Positions 45,541-54,034 of a stretch of 64,000 nt of DNA are shown one piece after another. The notes under the pieces are model-generated. The model saw only the letters and a list, made by a program, of their open reading frames with translations. It did not search any database and was not told the DNA's origin. Within the stretch, counting starts at the first letter, position 1, and each line of letters opens with the position of its first letter. The position numbers and the translations under genes are program-made. The stretch comes from Streptomyces sp. RPT161 (lineage in GTDB: Bacteria > Actinomycetota > Actinomycetes > Streptomycetales > Streptomycetaceae): the NCBI RefSeq assembly GCF_027533845.1, contig NZ_JAPZVN010000009.1, positions 186,001 to 250,000 on the forward strand, read 5' to 3'.

Positions 45541-46882
45541 CAGCCATCTGGGACACGATCGAGGTCGTGTGGCTGCCCTCCCGGAAGCTGCTGTCCGCCA
45601 GCACCTTGCGCAGGAACTCGGAGGTGGTGCACACCCCCGGGCCGTCGACCACCATCTCGCCGAGCGCCCGGTCCATCCGCACCAGCGCCCGCTCCCGGTC
45701 GGGGGCCCAGACGACGACCTTCGCCAGCAGCGAGTCGTAGTCGGCGGGCACCCGCCAGCCGGTGAAGGCATGCGAGTCCACCCTGGTGAACGGACCACCT
45801 GGCGGGCGGTAGTCGGTCAACGTACCGGCGGTGGGCGCGAAGTCGCGCTCGGGATCCTCGGTGTTGACCCGGCACTCGATGGCGGCGCCGTTGCGGCTCA
45901 CGTCCTGCTGGGTGAGCGAGAGCGGAAGCCCCGCGGCCACCTTGATCTGCTCCTGCACCAGATCGATGCCGGTGACCTGCTCGGTGACCGGATGCTCCAC
46001 CTGTATACGGCAGTTGATCTCCATGAAGGTGAAGCGGCCGTCGTCGTCCACCAGGAACTCGAAGGTCCCGGCGCCGGTGTAGCCGAGTGCGCGTACACCC
46101 TGCACCGCCATCTCGTTCATGCGCTCGGTGAGTTCGGCGGGCAGGTTGGGTGCCGGGGTCTCCTCCAGCAGCTTCTGGTGGCGCCGTTGCACCGAGCAGT
46201 CGCGCTCGCCCAGATGGATCGCGTTGCTCCGGCCGTCGGCGATGACCTGCACCTCGACATGGCGTGCGGTCGCTATGTACCGCTCCAGATAGACCCGTCC
46301 GTCGCCGAACAGCGCCACCGCGTCAGCATGCGTCTTGCGGTACGCGGGGACCAGGTCGTCGGGGTCATGGACGACGGTCATGCCCCGGCCGCCGCCCCCG
46401 GCCACCGCCTTGATGATCAGCGGGAACCCGATGTCCTCCGCGACCCGTTGGGCGGTGGCCTCGTCCAGCACCGCGCCGTCGCTGCCGGGCAGGGTCGGCA
46501 GTCCGGCGCGCGCCATCATGCGGCGCGCCTCCGCCTTGTCCCCCAACTGCCGCATCAGCCCGGCCGGCGGCCCGATGAAGGTCACCCCGTACGCCGTGCA
46601 GATCTCCGCGAAGTCCGGGTCCTCGGAGAGGAACCCGTACCCGGGGTGGATCGCGTCGGCGCCCACCCGCAGGGCGGCGGACATCACCGCCGCCGGGTTG
46701 AGGTAGCTTCGGCGCGCCGGGGCCGGGCCGATCTGTACGGCGTCGTCGGCCAGCCGCAGCGCCTCGGACTCGCGGTCCGCGGTGGAGTGCACCACCACGC
46801 TGCGGATGCCCAACTCCCGGCAGGCACGCACCACCCGCACGGCTATCTCACCACGGTTGGCGATCAATACGGTCCTGAACAT
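45503..46882 (-). CDS. accC: Biotin carboxylase subunit of acetyl-CoA carboxylase
   Basis: 459 residues. Complete biotin carboxylase: N-terminal VLIANRGEIAVRVVRACRELG, ATP-grasp GGGGRGMTVV, LGERDCSVQRRHQKLLEETPA, catalytic EINCRIQVEHPVTEQVTG (Cys replaces the Thr that is common in NTRIQ) and C-terminal region. It lies 81 bases after accB in an operon accDA-accB-accC and should form a separate-subunit, E. coli-type acetyl-CoA carboxylase, in contrast to the larger acyl-CoA carboxylases usual in actinobacteria. Confidence 0.93.
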   Translation of the reverse strand: MFRTVLIANRGEIAVRVVRACRELGIRSVVVHSTADRESEALRLADDAVQIGPAPARRSYLNPAAVMSAALRVGADAIHPGYGFLSEDPDFAEICTAYGVTFIGPPAGLMRQLGDKAEARRMMARAGLPTLPGSDGAVLDEATAQRVAEDIGFPLIIKAVAGGGGRGMTVVHDPDDLVPAYRKTHADAVALFGDGRVYLERYIATARHVEVQVIADGRSNAIHLGERDCSVQRRHQKLLEETPAPNLPAELTERMNEMAVQGVRALGYTGAGTFEFLVDDDGRFTFMEINCRIQVEHPVTEQVTGIDLVQEQIKVAAGLPLSLTQQDVSRNGAAIECRVNTEDPERDFAPTAGTLTDYRPPGGPFTRVDSHAFTGWRVPADYDSLLAKVVVWAPDRERALVRMDRALGEMVVDGPGVCTTSEFLRKVLADSSFREGSHTTSIVSQMAAAERGRSALECG

Positions 46883-46963
46883 GGTGCTCCCTCCGCAGGC
46901 GGCGGGCCGCCTTGTCGTGCCGTGTGCTTGGTAGCCGCGTCCGTCACGTCGGTGCGGCGGGCG

Positions 46964-47530
46964 TCACTCGGACTCGTCGACCGGTTCCAGCGCGATCAGG
47001 GGCTGGCCGTACTCCACCGGTTGGCCGTCGTCTACCAGCACGGCGACCACCCGGCCGGAGCGTTCGGCCTGGACGGGGTTCATCAGCTTCATGGCCTCCA
47101 CGATGCCGATGTCCTGCCCCTGTTCCACCAGGTCACCGACGCTGACGAAGGGCGGTGCACCGGGTTCCGGGGCGTGGTAGAAGTTGCCGACCATCGGCGC
47201 GGTGACGTGGTGGTGCTGATCGCCGCCGGTTTCGCCGGGCGCGGCCGGTTCCTCCGCCGCGGCCGTTGGGCGGGCGGGCGCCGCGAGGGCCTCGCTGGGC
47301 GCGGGGCGGTCCTGCGGCCACTCCAGCTCCACCAGCGCCTCGCCGTACTGGATACGGACCCGCCTCAAAGGGGCTTGCACCATCGTGGCCAGCCGGGACG
47401 CGGTCTCCGCCAGCCGCTCGACCGAATGGGCGGGGCCGTTCCTGGCCAGCCCCTCCGGGCCGTAGCCAGCCTTGCCCAACCCGTCGTGGCCGCTGTGGCG
47501 TGCTTCGAGCCGTGGCACGGAATCTGTCAT
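46964..47530 (-). CDS. accB: Biotin carboxyl carrier protein of acetyl-CoA carboxylase
   Basis: 188 residues from ATG at 47530 (AGGAAGG 6 bases upstream; ATG at 47536 overlaps that site). The N-terminal half contains helical and Pro/Ala-rich linker sequence; the C-terminal ~80 residues form the biotinyl domain with the biotin lysine at K148 in VEAMKLMNPV. It carries CO2 from AccC to AccDA. The gene is between accDA (20 bases away) and accC. Confidence 0.93.
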   Translation of the reverse strand: MTDSVPRLEARHSGHDGLGKAGYGPEGLARNGPAHSVERLAETASRLATMVQAPLRRVRIQYGEALVELEWPQDRPAPSEALAAPARPTAAAEEPAAPGETGGDQHHHVTAPMVGNFYHAPEPGAPPFVSVGDLVEQGQDIGIVEAMKLMNPVQAERSGRVVAVLVDDGQPVEYGQPLIALEPVDESE

Positions 47531-47549
47531 GACCATCCTTCCTCAGAGA

Positions 47550-49250
47550 TCATCCGGCTGGGGCTCCGATGCCCCGGAACCGCTGCCTGCGGTCCCGGAT
47601 GAGTTGTTCGCCGCCCTTGCCCGACAGTTCGTCCAGGCAGTGTGAGACGGCCCGCCGCAGTAGGTCGGCGGCCTGTGCGTGGTCGGTGTGGGCGCCACCT
47701 TCCGGCTCCGGTACCACTCCGTCCACGAGCTGGTGTTCCATCAGTGACCGGGCGTCGAGGCGCAGCGCCTCCGCGGCGGCCGGGGCGGCTCCGCGGTCGT
47801 GCCACAGGATCGCCGCGCAGCCTTCCGGGCTGATCACCGAGTAGAGGGCGTTCTCGCAGATCAGCACCCGGTCGGCGACCGAGAGGGCGAGCGCTCCGCC
47901 GCTGCCGCCCTCGCCGGTGACCACCGCGACCAGCGGCACCGGCAGCGAGGCCATCAGCCGCAGGTTCTCGGCGATCGCCACCGCCTGGCCGTTCTCCTCG
48001 GCCTCGATGCCGGGATGGGCGCCCGGGGTGTCGATCAACGCCAGCACCGGAAGCCCGAGTTTGGCGGCGAGCCGCATCACCCGGGCGGCCTTGCGGTAGC
48101 CGTCCGGTGTGGCCATGCCGAAGGAGTGGTCGGCCAACTCCTTCGTGCTGTGGCCCTTCTGGTTGCCGACGATGGCGACGGGTCGGCCGTCGAGGGTTCC
48201 GAGGCCGCAGATGATCGCCCGGGAGTCGCCGCTCAGCCGGTCGCCGTGCAGTTCGAAGAAGCCGTCGCCGTCCAGGATGTGGCTGAGGTAGTCCCGGGTG
48301 GTGGGCCGATCGATGTTCCGGGCCATCTGAACGACGTCCCATGCCTCGCGCCGGGTCAGTCGCGCGGGATCGGTGACGATCAGCGGCTCGCCATCCACCG
48401 CCGGGATCTCGCCGCCACGACCACTGTACGAACGCAGCAGGGTTGCCAGCACCTCGCGCTGCCGTGAGCGGGGCACCACGGCGTCGACAAGGCCGTGGGC
48501 GAGCAGGAACTCCGCGGTCTGAAAGCCGTCCGGCAGCTTCTGGCGGATGGTCTGCTCGATCACCCGTGGCCCGGCGAAGCCGAGCCTGGCGCCCGGTTCG
48601 GCGATCACGATGTCGGTGAGCGTGGCGAAGGATGCCGCGACACCGCCGTAGGTGGGGTCGGTGATCAGGCTGACGGTCAGGATCCCGGCCTCGTCCAGGG
48701 CGGCGAGTGCCTGCGCGGTCTTGGCCATCTGGAGCAGGGAGTACACGCCCTCCTGCATCCGCGCCCCGCCGGAGGCAGTGACCAGAACCAGCGGAATCCG
48801 GTGTTCCAGTGCGTGTTCGGCCGCCGCGGTGATCGCCTCGCCCTCGGCGCTGCCCATGCTGCCGCCCATGAACCGGAAGTCCATCGCCGCCACCACTACC
48901 GGGCAGCCGTCGATCCGGCCCTGCCCGACGAGTACGGCCGAGGGGATGCCGATCTGTTCCCTGGCCTGTTCCAGGCGCTGCGCGTAGGGCTTTGAGTCGG
49001 TGAAGCCCAGCGGGTCGTCCGTGGTACGCCCCGGCCGTACGCAGCGAGCGTCTTCCCGGCCCAGCAGCCACTCCAGGCGCTCGGCGGCGGTCAGCGGCGC
49101 GTGCCAGCCGCAGTCCGGGCAGGTGTTGGCCGAACGGGCGAAGCGGCGGCCGTACAGGATGGTTCGGCACTGGCCGCAGCTCGTCCAGTCAACTCCCGTG
49201 GGGGCCGGGGGTTGTTGGGTGGTGGTGGCTTTCGGTTCGGTAGGGAGCAT
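47550..49250 (-). CDS. accDA: Fused acetyl-CoA carboxylase carboxyltransferase beta-alpha (AccDA)
   Basis: 566 residues from ATG at 49250 (GGAGAT 4 bases upstream). The N-terminal beta half (about 1-290, AccD) has a zinc ribbon CGQC/CPDC near residues 24-46 and [33 protein letters not shown], while the alpha half (about 300-560, AccA) has [45 protein letters not shown] and [16 protein letters not shown]. Fusion of the two chains is known in actinobacteria. First gene of the acc operon; divergent from a P450. Confidence 0.93.
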   Translation of the reverse strand: MLPTEPKATTTQQPPAPTGVDWTSCGQCRTILYGRRFARSANTCPDCGWHAPLTAAERLEWLLGREDARCVRPGRTTDDPLGFTDSKPYAQRLEQAREQIGIPSAVLVGQGRIDGCPVVVAAMDFRFMGGSMGSAEGEAITAAAEHALEHRIPLVLVTASGGARMQEGVYSLLQMAKTAQALAALDEAGILTVSLITDPTYGGVAASFATLTDIVIAEPGARLGFAGPRVIEQTIRQKLPDGFQTAEFLLAHGLVDAVVPRSRQREVLATLLRSYSGRGGEIPAVDGEPLIVTDPARLTRREAWDVVQMARNIDRPTTRDYLSHILDGDGFFELHGDRLSGDSRAIICGLGTLDGRPVAIVGNQKGHSTKELADHSFGMATPDGYRKAARVMRLAAKLGLPVLALIDTPGAHPGIEAEENGQAVAIAENLRLMASLPVPLVAVVTGEGGSGGALALSVADRVLICENALYSVISPEGCAAILWHDRGAAPAAAEALRLDARSLMEHQLVDGVVPEPEGGAHTDHAQAADLLRRAVSHCLDELSGKGGEQLIRDRRQRFRGIGAPAG

Positions 49251-49716
49251 CGCGATCTCCGGGGTTGCGGCCCGCGGTCGATCCGCGGGCCGGCGGACGC
49301 GATCGGCGACCTGGGACGTCGCCGATCGGCTTGGCGAGCGAGCGTGCGCCGTGCCACTCCCGGTACGGGGGGCTCGGCCCACCACGACCGCTGTCCTGGA
49401 TATCGTTGTCATCGATCATGATGCGTCGGGCCCCGGTGTGCGGCAACCGGAGTACCCCGGGCGTGTCCCACCGGAGCACGTCGCACGGTTGTGCGCATGC
49501 GGCACCCGGCAACCTGCCGTAGTGTGACGGGAGATATGGCGCCTGAAACGGTGCCAGGGGCGGCGTTTCCCCTGGCCCGGCCGGGGCCGCACCGTGTCGA
49601 CGTATCCACCCCCCTTCCTGACACGCCCTTCGGGTGTCCATCGCGGACGCCGCGAAGCACCCCCGCGACCAGGCGGACCAGCACACCAGTCCGCGCCGCC
49701 AGCCCGGAGGCATCCC
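49251..49716. promoter_or_regulatory. Divergent promoter region between accDA and the P450
   Basis: 466 bases. It must contain the promoters of both sides. Around 49400-49425 there is an AT-rich patch GATATCGTTGTCATCGATCATGATGC with ATCGAT and TCATGA palindromes, a possible operator core. On the minus strand an unsupported 75-codon frame begins ATG at 49420 ([11 protein letters not shown]...). It has no ribosome site and overlaps accDA, so it is not annotated as a gene. Confidence 0.4.
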
Positions 49717-50928
49717 ATGAGCAGCCAGCCGACGGACCCGCCCGCAGCACGCTTCTGGAACGTGGAGGATGTGCCGGGCCTCGACTTCGACCCGTTCATG
49801 GAGCAGGCGCTGGCGCAGGACACGCTGGGCCGGGTCCGGCTGCCGCACGGCGAGGGAGAGGCCTGGCTGGCGGCGAAGTACGAGGACGTCAAGTTCGCCA
49901 CCTGCGATCCCCGGCTGAGCAGGCAGGCCCTGGTCGGACGGGACGTCACCCGGTTGGCCCCGCACTTCATCCCACTGGACGACGCGGTGGGGTTCGCCGA
50001 TCCACCGGAGCACACCAGGCTGCGCAAGACGGTGTCGAAGGTGTTCACCACCCGGCGCATCGCCCAACTGCGCCCGCGCGCCGAGGAGATCGCGAACCGG
50101 CTGCTGGACGGGATGGAGCGCTCCGGGCCGCCCGCCGATCTGATGGAGCACCTGAACACGCCCTTCTCGCTCGCCGGAATGAGCGAGCTGATGGGCGTGC
50201 CCGAGGAGGACTGGCCGAAGATGGCCGACTGGACCCGCGAGGTGATCTCCGCGGGCATCGGGCGGGACATCAGTGAACGGGCCAAGAAGGAGATCGGCGA
50301 GTACTTCGACGCCCTGGCCACCAAGCGGCGTGAGTCCCCCAGGGACGACCTGCTCAGCCATATGGCGAAGGCCGAGCGCGAGGGCGAGCTGAGCCGCGGG
50401 GAACTGGTCGCCTTCGCCGTGCTGATGCAGATCAGCGGGATGAACTCGGTGCGGTTCAACAGCGCCAACATGGTCTACCTGCTGCTCACCCATCCGGAGC
50501 AGCACGCCCGGCTGCGCGGTGAGCCGGAGTTGCTGCCGCAGGCCATCGAGGAACTGCTGCGCTTCATCCCGCACCGCAACGCGGTGGGCATGGCCCGGGT
50601 GGCGACCGAGGACATCCAACACGGCAGGGTGACGATCCGCCGCGGTGAGCCGGTGTACGCCTCGTACCTGGCGGCCAACCGGGACCCGGAGCGGTTCGCC
50701 GACCCGCACACGCTCGACTTCGACCGCGACTTCAATCCGCACCTGGCGTTCGGCAACGGCCCGCACTACTGCGTGGGGGCGTCGCTGGCCCGGATGGAGT
50801 CCGAGGTGATGCTCCGCGCGCTGCTGGACCGCTTGCCCGGTCTGCGGCTCGCGGTCCCCCCGGAAGAGATCCGGTGGCGGCGCGGTGAGCTGATCCGCGG
50901 CCCACAGGCGCTTCCGGTGACCTGGTGA
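49717..50928 (+). CDS. Cytochrome P450 with atypical I-helix
   Basis: 403 residues, ATG at 49717 with GGAGG 6 bases upstream. ExxR is E279-x-x-R282 in EELLRF; the haem-binding loop FGNGPHYCVGASLARME places the haem cysteine at about C352. The I-helix, usually AGHETT or similar, reads SGMNSVRFNSANM (residues ~240-252): the acid is Asn243 and the alcohol Ser244. This weakens the normal proton-delivery pair and suggests an unusual reaction or mechanism. 41 bases precede the cupin gene in the same direction. Confidence 0.9.
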   Translation: MSSQPTDPPAARFWNVEDVPGLDFDPFMEQALAQDTLGRVRLPHGEGEAWLAAKYEDVKFATCDPRLSRQALVGRDVTRLAPHFIPLDDAVGFADPPEHTRLRKTVSKVFTTRRIAQLRPRAEEIANRLLDGMERSGPPADLMEHLNTPFSLAGMSELMGVPEEDWPKMADWTREVISAGIGRDISERAKKEIGEYFDALATKRRESPRDDLLSHMAKAEREGELSRGELVAFAVLMQISGMNSVRFNSANMVYLLLTHPEQHARLRGEPELLPQAIEELLRFIPHRNAVGMARVATEDIQHGRVTIRRGEPVYASYLAANRDPERFADPHTLDFDRDFNPHLAFGNGPHYCVGASLARMESEVMLRALLDRLPGLRLAVPPEEIRWRRGELIRGPQALPVTW

Positions 50929-50969
50929 GGTTTCCGTCCCGCGACCCGCTGAAGTGAAGTGAGGACACG

Positions 50970-51512
50970 ATGAGCACGCTCACACTGAACGCGTTGGAGG
51001 GGTTGGTGGTGCCGCCGGGCGAGGGCCGGACGCTGGTGACGACCGCGCAGGAGGTCACCTTCAAGGTCACCGGTGAACGCAGCATGGCTGGCTCGCTGTT
51101 CGAGGTCGTCATTCCCCCGGGGTTCGACGTGGGTGCCCATGTGCACGCCAAGAGCGAGGAGTTGTTCTACGTGGTCGAAGGCGAGCTTGATCTGCTGGCC
51201 TTCGAGCCCAAGGTGCGCACCCGGGACAGCTGGCGGACCTGGGAGTCCGCATCCGGCATGCGGCCGGTGCGGGCCACCCCGGGAACGGTGGCCCATGTGC
51301 CGCCGGGGTGCCCGCACGCGTTCGCCAATCCGACGGACAAGGAGGCCCGGATGCTGTTCCAGGCCTCGCCGCCGCCCGCGCACGAACGCTACTTCGAGGA
51401 ACTGCTGGAGATCCTGTCGTGCGACGGTCCACCGGACATGGCGGCCATCGCGGAACTGCGCGCCACCTACGACATCCACCAGCTGACGCCGCTGCGGACC
51501 CGGCACGGTTGA
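50970..51512 (+). CDS. Cupin-domain protein
   Basis: 180 residues. Metal-site motif 1 reads GAHVHAKSEELFYVVEGEL (residues ~51-69: HxH...E...), motif 2 region PGTVAHVPPGCPHAFANPTD (second His). The C-terminus is helical and ends with Arg/His. Together with the upstream P450 it probably serves in oxidation of a small molecule, but which is not evident; quercetinase-like, isomerase-like and binding cupins share this pattern. ATG at 50970 follows GTGAGG. Confidence 0.8.
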   Translation: MSTLTLNALEGLVVPPGEGRTLVTTAQEVTFKVTGERSMAGSLFEVVIPPGFDVGAHVHAKSEELFYVVEGELDLLAFEPKVRTRDSWRTWESASGMRPVRATPGTVAHVPPGCPHAFANPTDKEARMLFQASPPPAHERYFEELLEILSCDGPPDMAAIAELRATYDIHQLTPLRTRHG

Positions 51513-51615
51513 GCTTCGGAGAGGGTGGGGCAGGAAGTGCGGCCCGCGGCGCAACCGTTCAGGCGCCCGGGCCGTCTTACTCCTCCTGCCCGTCATCGAC
51601 CCTCAACGGAGCACC

Positions 51616-52281
51616 ATGCACGTCCTGTTGTCCGGCACCGTCGGTTCCACCGCGTACGGCCTTGCCCACGAGGGCTCCGACATCGACCGGCTCGGTGTCT
51701 TCGCCGCGCCCACCGAGGCGTTCCACGGTCTGCGCCGCCCGGTGGAGTCCCATGTCACCACCGAGCCCGACCGGACGTTGCACGAGGCGGCGAAGTACTG
51801 CCGCCTCGCTCTGAGCGGCAATCCGACGGTGACCGAGTTGGTCTGGCTGCCGGACGAACTGTACGAGGTGCGGACCTCGCTCGGAGACGAACTCGTCGGT
51901 CTGCGCAAGGCGTTCCTGTCGGCGAAGGCGGTGCGCGACTCCTATCTCGGTTACGCCGCCCAGCAGTTCAGAAAGCTGCGGGCCCGGAAGGACGCGGACA
52001 ACCGCCGGCGCTCGGAGAAGCACGCCCGCCACCTCGTGCGGCTGCTGGAACAGGGCGCGCAGCTGCACAGCACGGGAGAGCTGACCATCAGGCTCGCCGA
52101 TCCCGGCCGGGTCCGGGCCCTGGGTGAGCGCATCGCCGCCGAACCGGAGCACGCCGTGCCGCTGCTGTCCCGCGCCGAGGACCACTTCGCCCGCCCCGGC
52201 GCGCTGCCCGCCGCCCCGGACGAACCCGCCGCCGAAGCGTGGCTGCACAAGGTCCGCGCCGCGCTCTACCCACGGCGTTAG
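51616..52281 (+). CDS. DNA-polymerase-beta-type nucleotidyltransferase
   Basis: 221 residues. The nucleotidyltransferase active-site motif is near the N-terminus: LLSGTVGSTAYGLAHEGSDIDRLGVF (GS-x-D-x-D). The remainder is helical with basic tracts (RKLRARKDADNRRRSEKHARH). Members of this COG3541-type group transfer a nucleotide to an unknown partner. It ends convergently with the SRPBCC gene, overlapping by 4 bases at the stop codons. Confidence 0.82.
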   Translation: MHVLLSGTVGSTAYGLAHEGSDIDRLGVFAAPTEAFHGLRRPVESHVTTEPDRTLHEAAKYCRLALSGNPTVTELVWLPDELYEVRTSLGDELVGLRKAFLSAKAVRDSYLGYAAQQFRKLRARKDADNRRRSEKHARHLVRLLEQGAQLHSTGELTIRLADPGRVRALGERIAAEPEHAVPLLSRAEDHFARPGALPAAPDEPAAEAWLHKVRAALYPRR

Positions 52282-52694
52282 GCGCCGGTCAGGCCGTCCA
52301 GCGCCGGGCCGATGCCGCGCAGCACGCCGGGCCAGCCGTGGCCCATTCCGTTGAACGCCTGCTTGCCCATCGGGGAGTTGAGGTCGAACCCGGCGTGTTC
52401 GAGGAAGAGGCGGGTGCCGTCGCCCTCGGGTTGCAGCCGCCAGGTGATCGTGGTGTCCAGCGAGCCCTCGGCGAAGCTGTAGCGGAGCAGCCGCTCGGGC
52501 TCGACCGCGATTACCTCGCACGGCTGCACCCCCCAGTTGCCCATGTCCAGGGTGAAGCGGTGGCCGACGACGGGCTTGACGTCGCCCGCCGCCCACCAGC
52601 GGGCGTGCCATTGCGGATCGGTCAGGGCCCGCCACACGACCGCGGGCGGATGGGCCAGGAACTGGTCGCAGTGGATGACAGCGGGGTCCCTCAT
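52278..52694 (-). CDS. SRPBCC/AHSA1-type domain protein
   Basis: 138 residues with a START-like helix-grip: VWRALTDPQWHARWW, FTLDMGNWGVQPCEVIAVEPERLLRYSF, TTITWRLQPEGDGTRLFLEHAGF and a C-terminal helix. Such proteins bind hydrophobic ligands and, next to ArsR regulators, often occur as partner genes. Its ATG overlaps the stop of the ArsR gene by 4 bases (ATGA), so it is translationally coupled to it. Confidence 0.85.
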   Translation of the reverse strand: MRDPAVIHCDQFLAHPPAVVWRALTDPQWHARWWAAGDVKPVVGHRFTLDMGNWGVQPCEVIAVEPERLLRYSFAEGSLDTTITWRLQPEGDGTRLFLEHAGFDLNSPMGKQAFNGMGHGWPGVLRGIGPALDGLTGA

Positions 52695-53002
52695 GGGTTC
52701 TCCTCGTCGAGTAGGTCGCGCAGCGAGCGCATGCGTTCGCGCCAGTAGTGCTCAAAGGGGTGCAGCCAGTCGTGCACCTCCGCGAGGGGCTCGGCCACGA
52801 GGTGGTAGTACCGCTGGCGGCCCCTCGGTTCCTCCCGTACGAGGTGGGCATGGCGCAGCACCTGGAGGTGCTCGGACACCGCGGGTCGGCTCAGCGCGAA
52901 CTGGCCGGCCAGGTCGTTGACCGCGCGCGGTCCCTCGCGCAGTGATTCGAGCAGCTTGCGGCGCACCGGATTGGACAGTGCGCTGAAGACGTCTGTTGGC
53001 AC
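52691..53002 (-). CDS. ArsR-family winged-helix regulator (leaderless start likely)
   Basis: 103 residues if started at GTG 53002. It begins PTDVFSALSNPVRRKLLESLR and has the recognition helix NDLAGQFALSRPAVSEHLQVLR, followed by the wing RGRQRYYHL. No metal-binding cysteines are visible. The start is preferred over ATG 53014 because the -10 TATGGT (53010-53015) overlaps the ATG and places the transcript start at about 53002, and because ArsR proteins normally begin just before DVFSAL. It regulates the SRPBCC gene and probably itself, via the palindromes at 53027-53058. Confidence 0.8.
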   Translation of the reverse strand: MPTDVFSALSNPVRRKLLESLREGPRAVNDLAGQFALSRPAVSEHLQVLRHAHLVREEPRGRQRYYHLVAEPLAEVHDWLHPFEHYWRERMRSLRDLLDEENP

Positions 53003-53009
53003 GGCCGCA

Positions 53010-53058
53010 ACCATATGTCGGAGAATCCCGACGCGTCAAAGATTTCCGACGCGTCGGG
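53010..53058. promoter_or_regulatory. Divergent promoter and ArsR operator candidate
   Basis: Minus-strand promoter for the ArsR gene: TTGACG (read as CGTCAA at 53034-53039), 18-base spacer, TATGGT (53010-53015). The -35 box lies inside a pair of repeats spaced 19 bases, CGACGCGTCA at 53029-53038 and the perfect palindrome CGACGCGTCG at 53048-53057. On the plus strand TAGGGT at 53077-53082 is a good -10, 6 bases before the arsC-like ATG at 53089. Repressor binding at the palindromes would shut both promoters. Confidence 0.7.
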
Positions 53059-53088
53059 CCGCCGGGGCCAGGCGTCTAGGGTGTGCGC

Positions 53089-53454
53089 ATGGAAATCTGG
53101 ATCAACCCCGCCTGCTCCAAGTGCCGCTCCGCGGTGAAGCTGCTGGACGAGGAGGGGGCCGACTACACCGTGCGCCGCTATCTGGAGGAGCCGCCGACCG
53201 CCCAGGAGCTGCGGGAGGTACTGGGCAGGCTGGGCCTGGAGCCCTGGGACATCACCCGCGCCCAGGAGCCGGACGCCAAGGAGCTGGGCCTGAAGGACTG
53301 GCCACGCCAGCCCGCTGAGCGGGACCGCTGGATCGAGGCGCTGGCCGCCCATCCCCGGCTCATCCAGCGCCCCATCATCACGGCGGACGACGGCACCGCG
53401 TCGGTGGCGCGCAGCGACGAGGCGGTACGCGACGCGCTGGCGCGCCGCGGGTAG
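53089..53454 (+). CDS. ArsC/Spx-family thioredoxin-fold protein (arsenate reductase-like)
   Basis: 121 residues. It begins MEIWINPACSKCRSAVKLLDEEG with a CxxC at C9/C12 and the ArsC helix/strand order, including VRRYLEEPPTAQELREVLGRLG, LKDWPRQPAERDRWIEALAAHPRLIQRPIIT, as in ArsC-type proteins. Arsenate reduction or another redox role is possible. The ATG at 53089 has no ribosome site but follows a TAGGGT -10, so it looks leaderless. Divergent from the ArsR gene and likely under the same operator. Confidence 0.82.
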   Translation: MEIWINPACSKCRSAVKLLDEEGADYTVRRYLEEPPTAQELREVLGRLGLEPWDITRAQEPDAKELGLKDWPRQPAERDRWIEALAAHPRLIQRPIITADDGTASVARSDEAVRDALARRG

Positions 53455-53455
53455 G

Positions 53456-53671
53456 TCAGCCCGTGCGGTGCGGCCCCGCGGCGGCGGCCCAGCCGAAGTC
53501 GTCGCCGTTGCGGCGGGCCGGAGCCAGCCAGGACAGGTAGGGGTCGGCCAGCGCCAGCACCTCGTCCTCGGCGATGCCCTCGCCGAGGACGGTGTACAGC
53601 GGGGAACGGCCACGGCACTGGGTACGGACGAAGTGCCCGAACAGCTCGCGCGGGTACGGCAGTTCGGCCAT
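53456..53671 (-). CDS. Small protein with N-terminal DUF2332-like stretch, possibly truncated
   Basis: 71 residues from ATG at 53671 with GGGGGA upstream. PRELFGHFVRTQCRGRSPLYTVLGEGIAEDEVLALAD resembles the start of DUF2332 proteins (~330 residues), but the chain then diverges and stops within ~70 residues. It may be a truncated gene or a small independent protein. It lies just downstream of the HisC-like remnant on the same strand. Confidence 0.4.
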   Translation of the reverse strand: MAELPYPRELFGHFVRTQCRGRSPLYTVLGEGIAEDEVLALADPYLSWLAPARRNGDDFGWAAAAGPHRTG

Positions 53672-53715
53672 GAGGTCCCCCACCTTCCCAGCGCCGACGA
53701 TCAACCGTGCCGTAC

Positions 53716-53890
53716 CTACGCCTCGGACTCGCGCGCCCCCAGCAGTCGCTCGTGCGCCTCGCGTTCGCCGATCGAGAACCGCACCCCGAAGCCGGGGTGG
53801 GCGCGGACCCTGGCCCCCGGCCGCCGCGGTTTCGGCTAAGCGCTCCGCCGCGTCGCCGAGTGGCAGCCGGACGAAGTTGCCCCGGGACGG
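53716..53890 (-). pseudogene. Frameshifted C-terminal remnant of a HisC-like aminotransferase
   Basis: The minus strand reads LPSRGNFVRLPLGDAAERLAE and, after a one-base shift near 53812-53818 in a run of Gs, ARVRAHPGFGVRFSIGEREAHERLL to a TAG at 53716-53718. This matches the C-terminus of histidinol-phosphate-type aminotransferases (SR-x-NF, then VR...G-x-RV-IG-x-x-E). The rest is missing. The remnant also contains a TTA codon, absent from the intact genes scanned here. Confidence 0.6.
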
Positions 53891-54034
53891 CAGCCGGGGG
53901 CAGCGGGGGCAGCGGAGGCATTCCCAACCCGCCCAGCACGCCGCTCAGTTCCTCACGCGGGTGTGGCGGCGAGTTCGATCTCGATCTGCGTGCTGCGCTC
54001 GATCGACGCCGCGTGTACGTGCCGATGTGTGAGG

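Noticed and set aside
49189..49420. 75-codon minus-strand frame ([11 protein letters not shown]...) overlapping the accDA start, considered as a P450-associated RiPP precursor
   Set aside because: No ribosome site or leader-like composition, overlap with accDA, and no conserved aromatic core seen. Kept only as a remark in the promoter entry.
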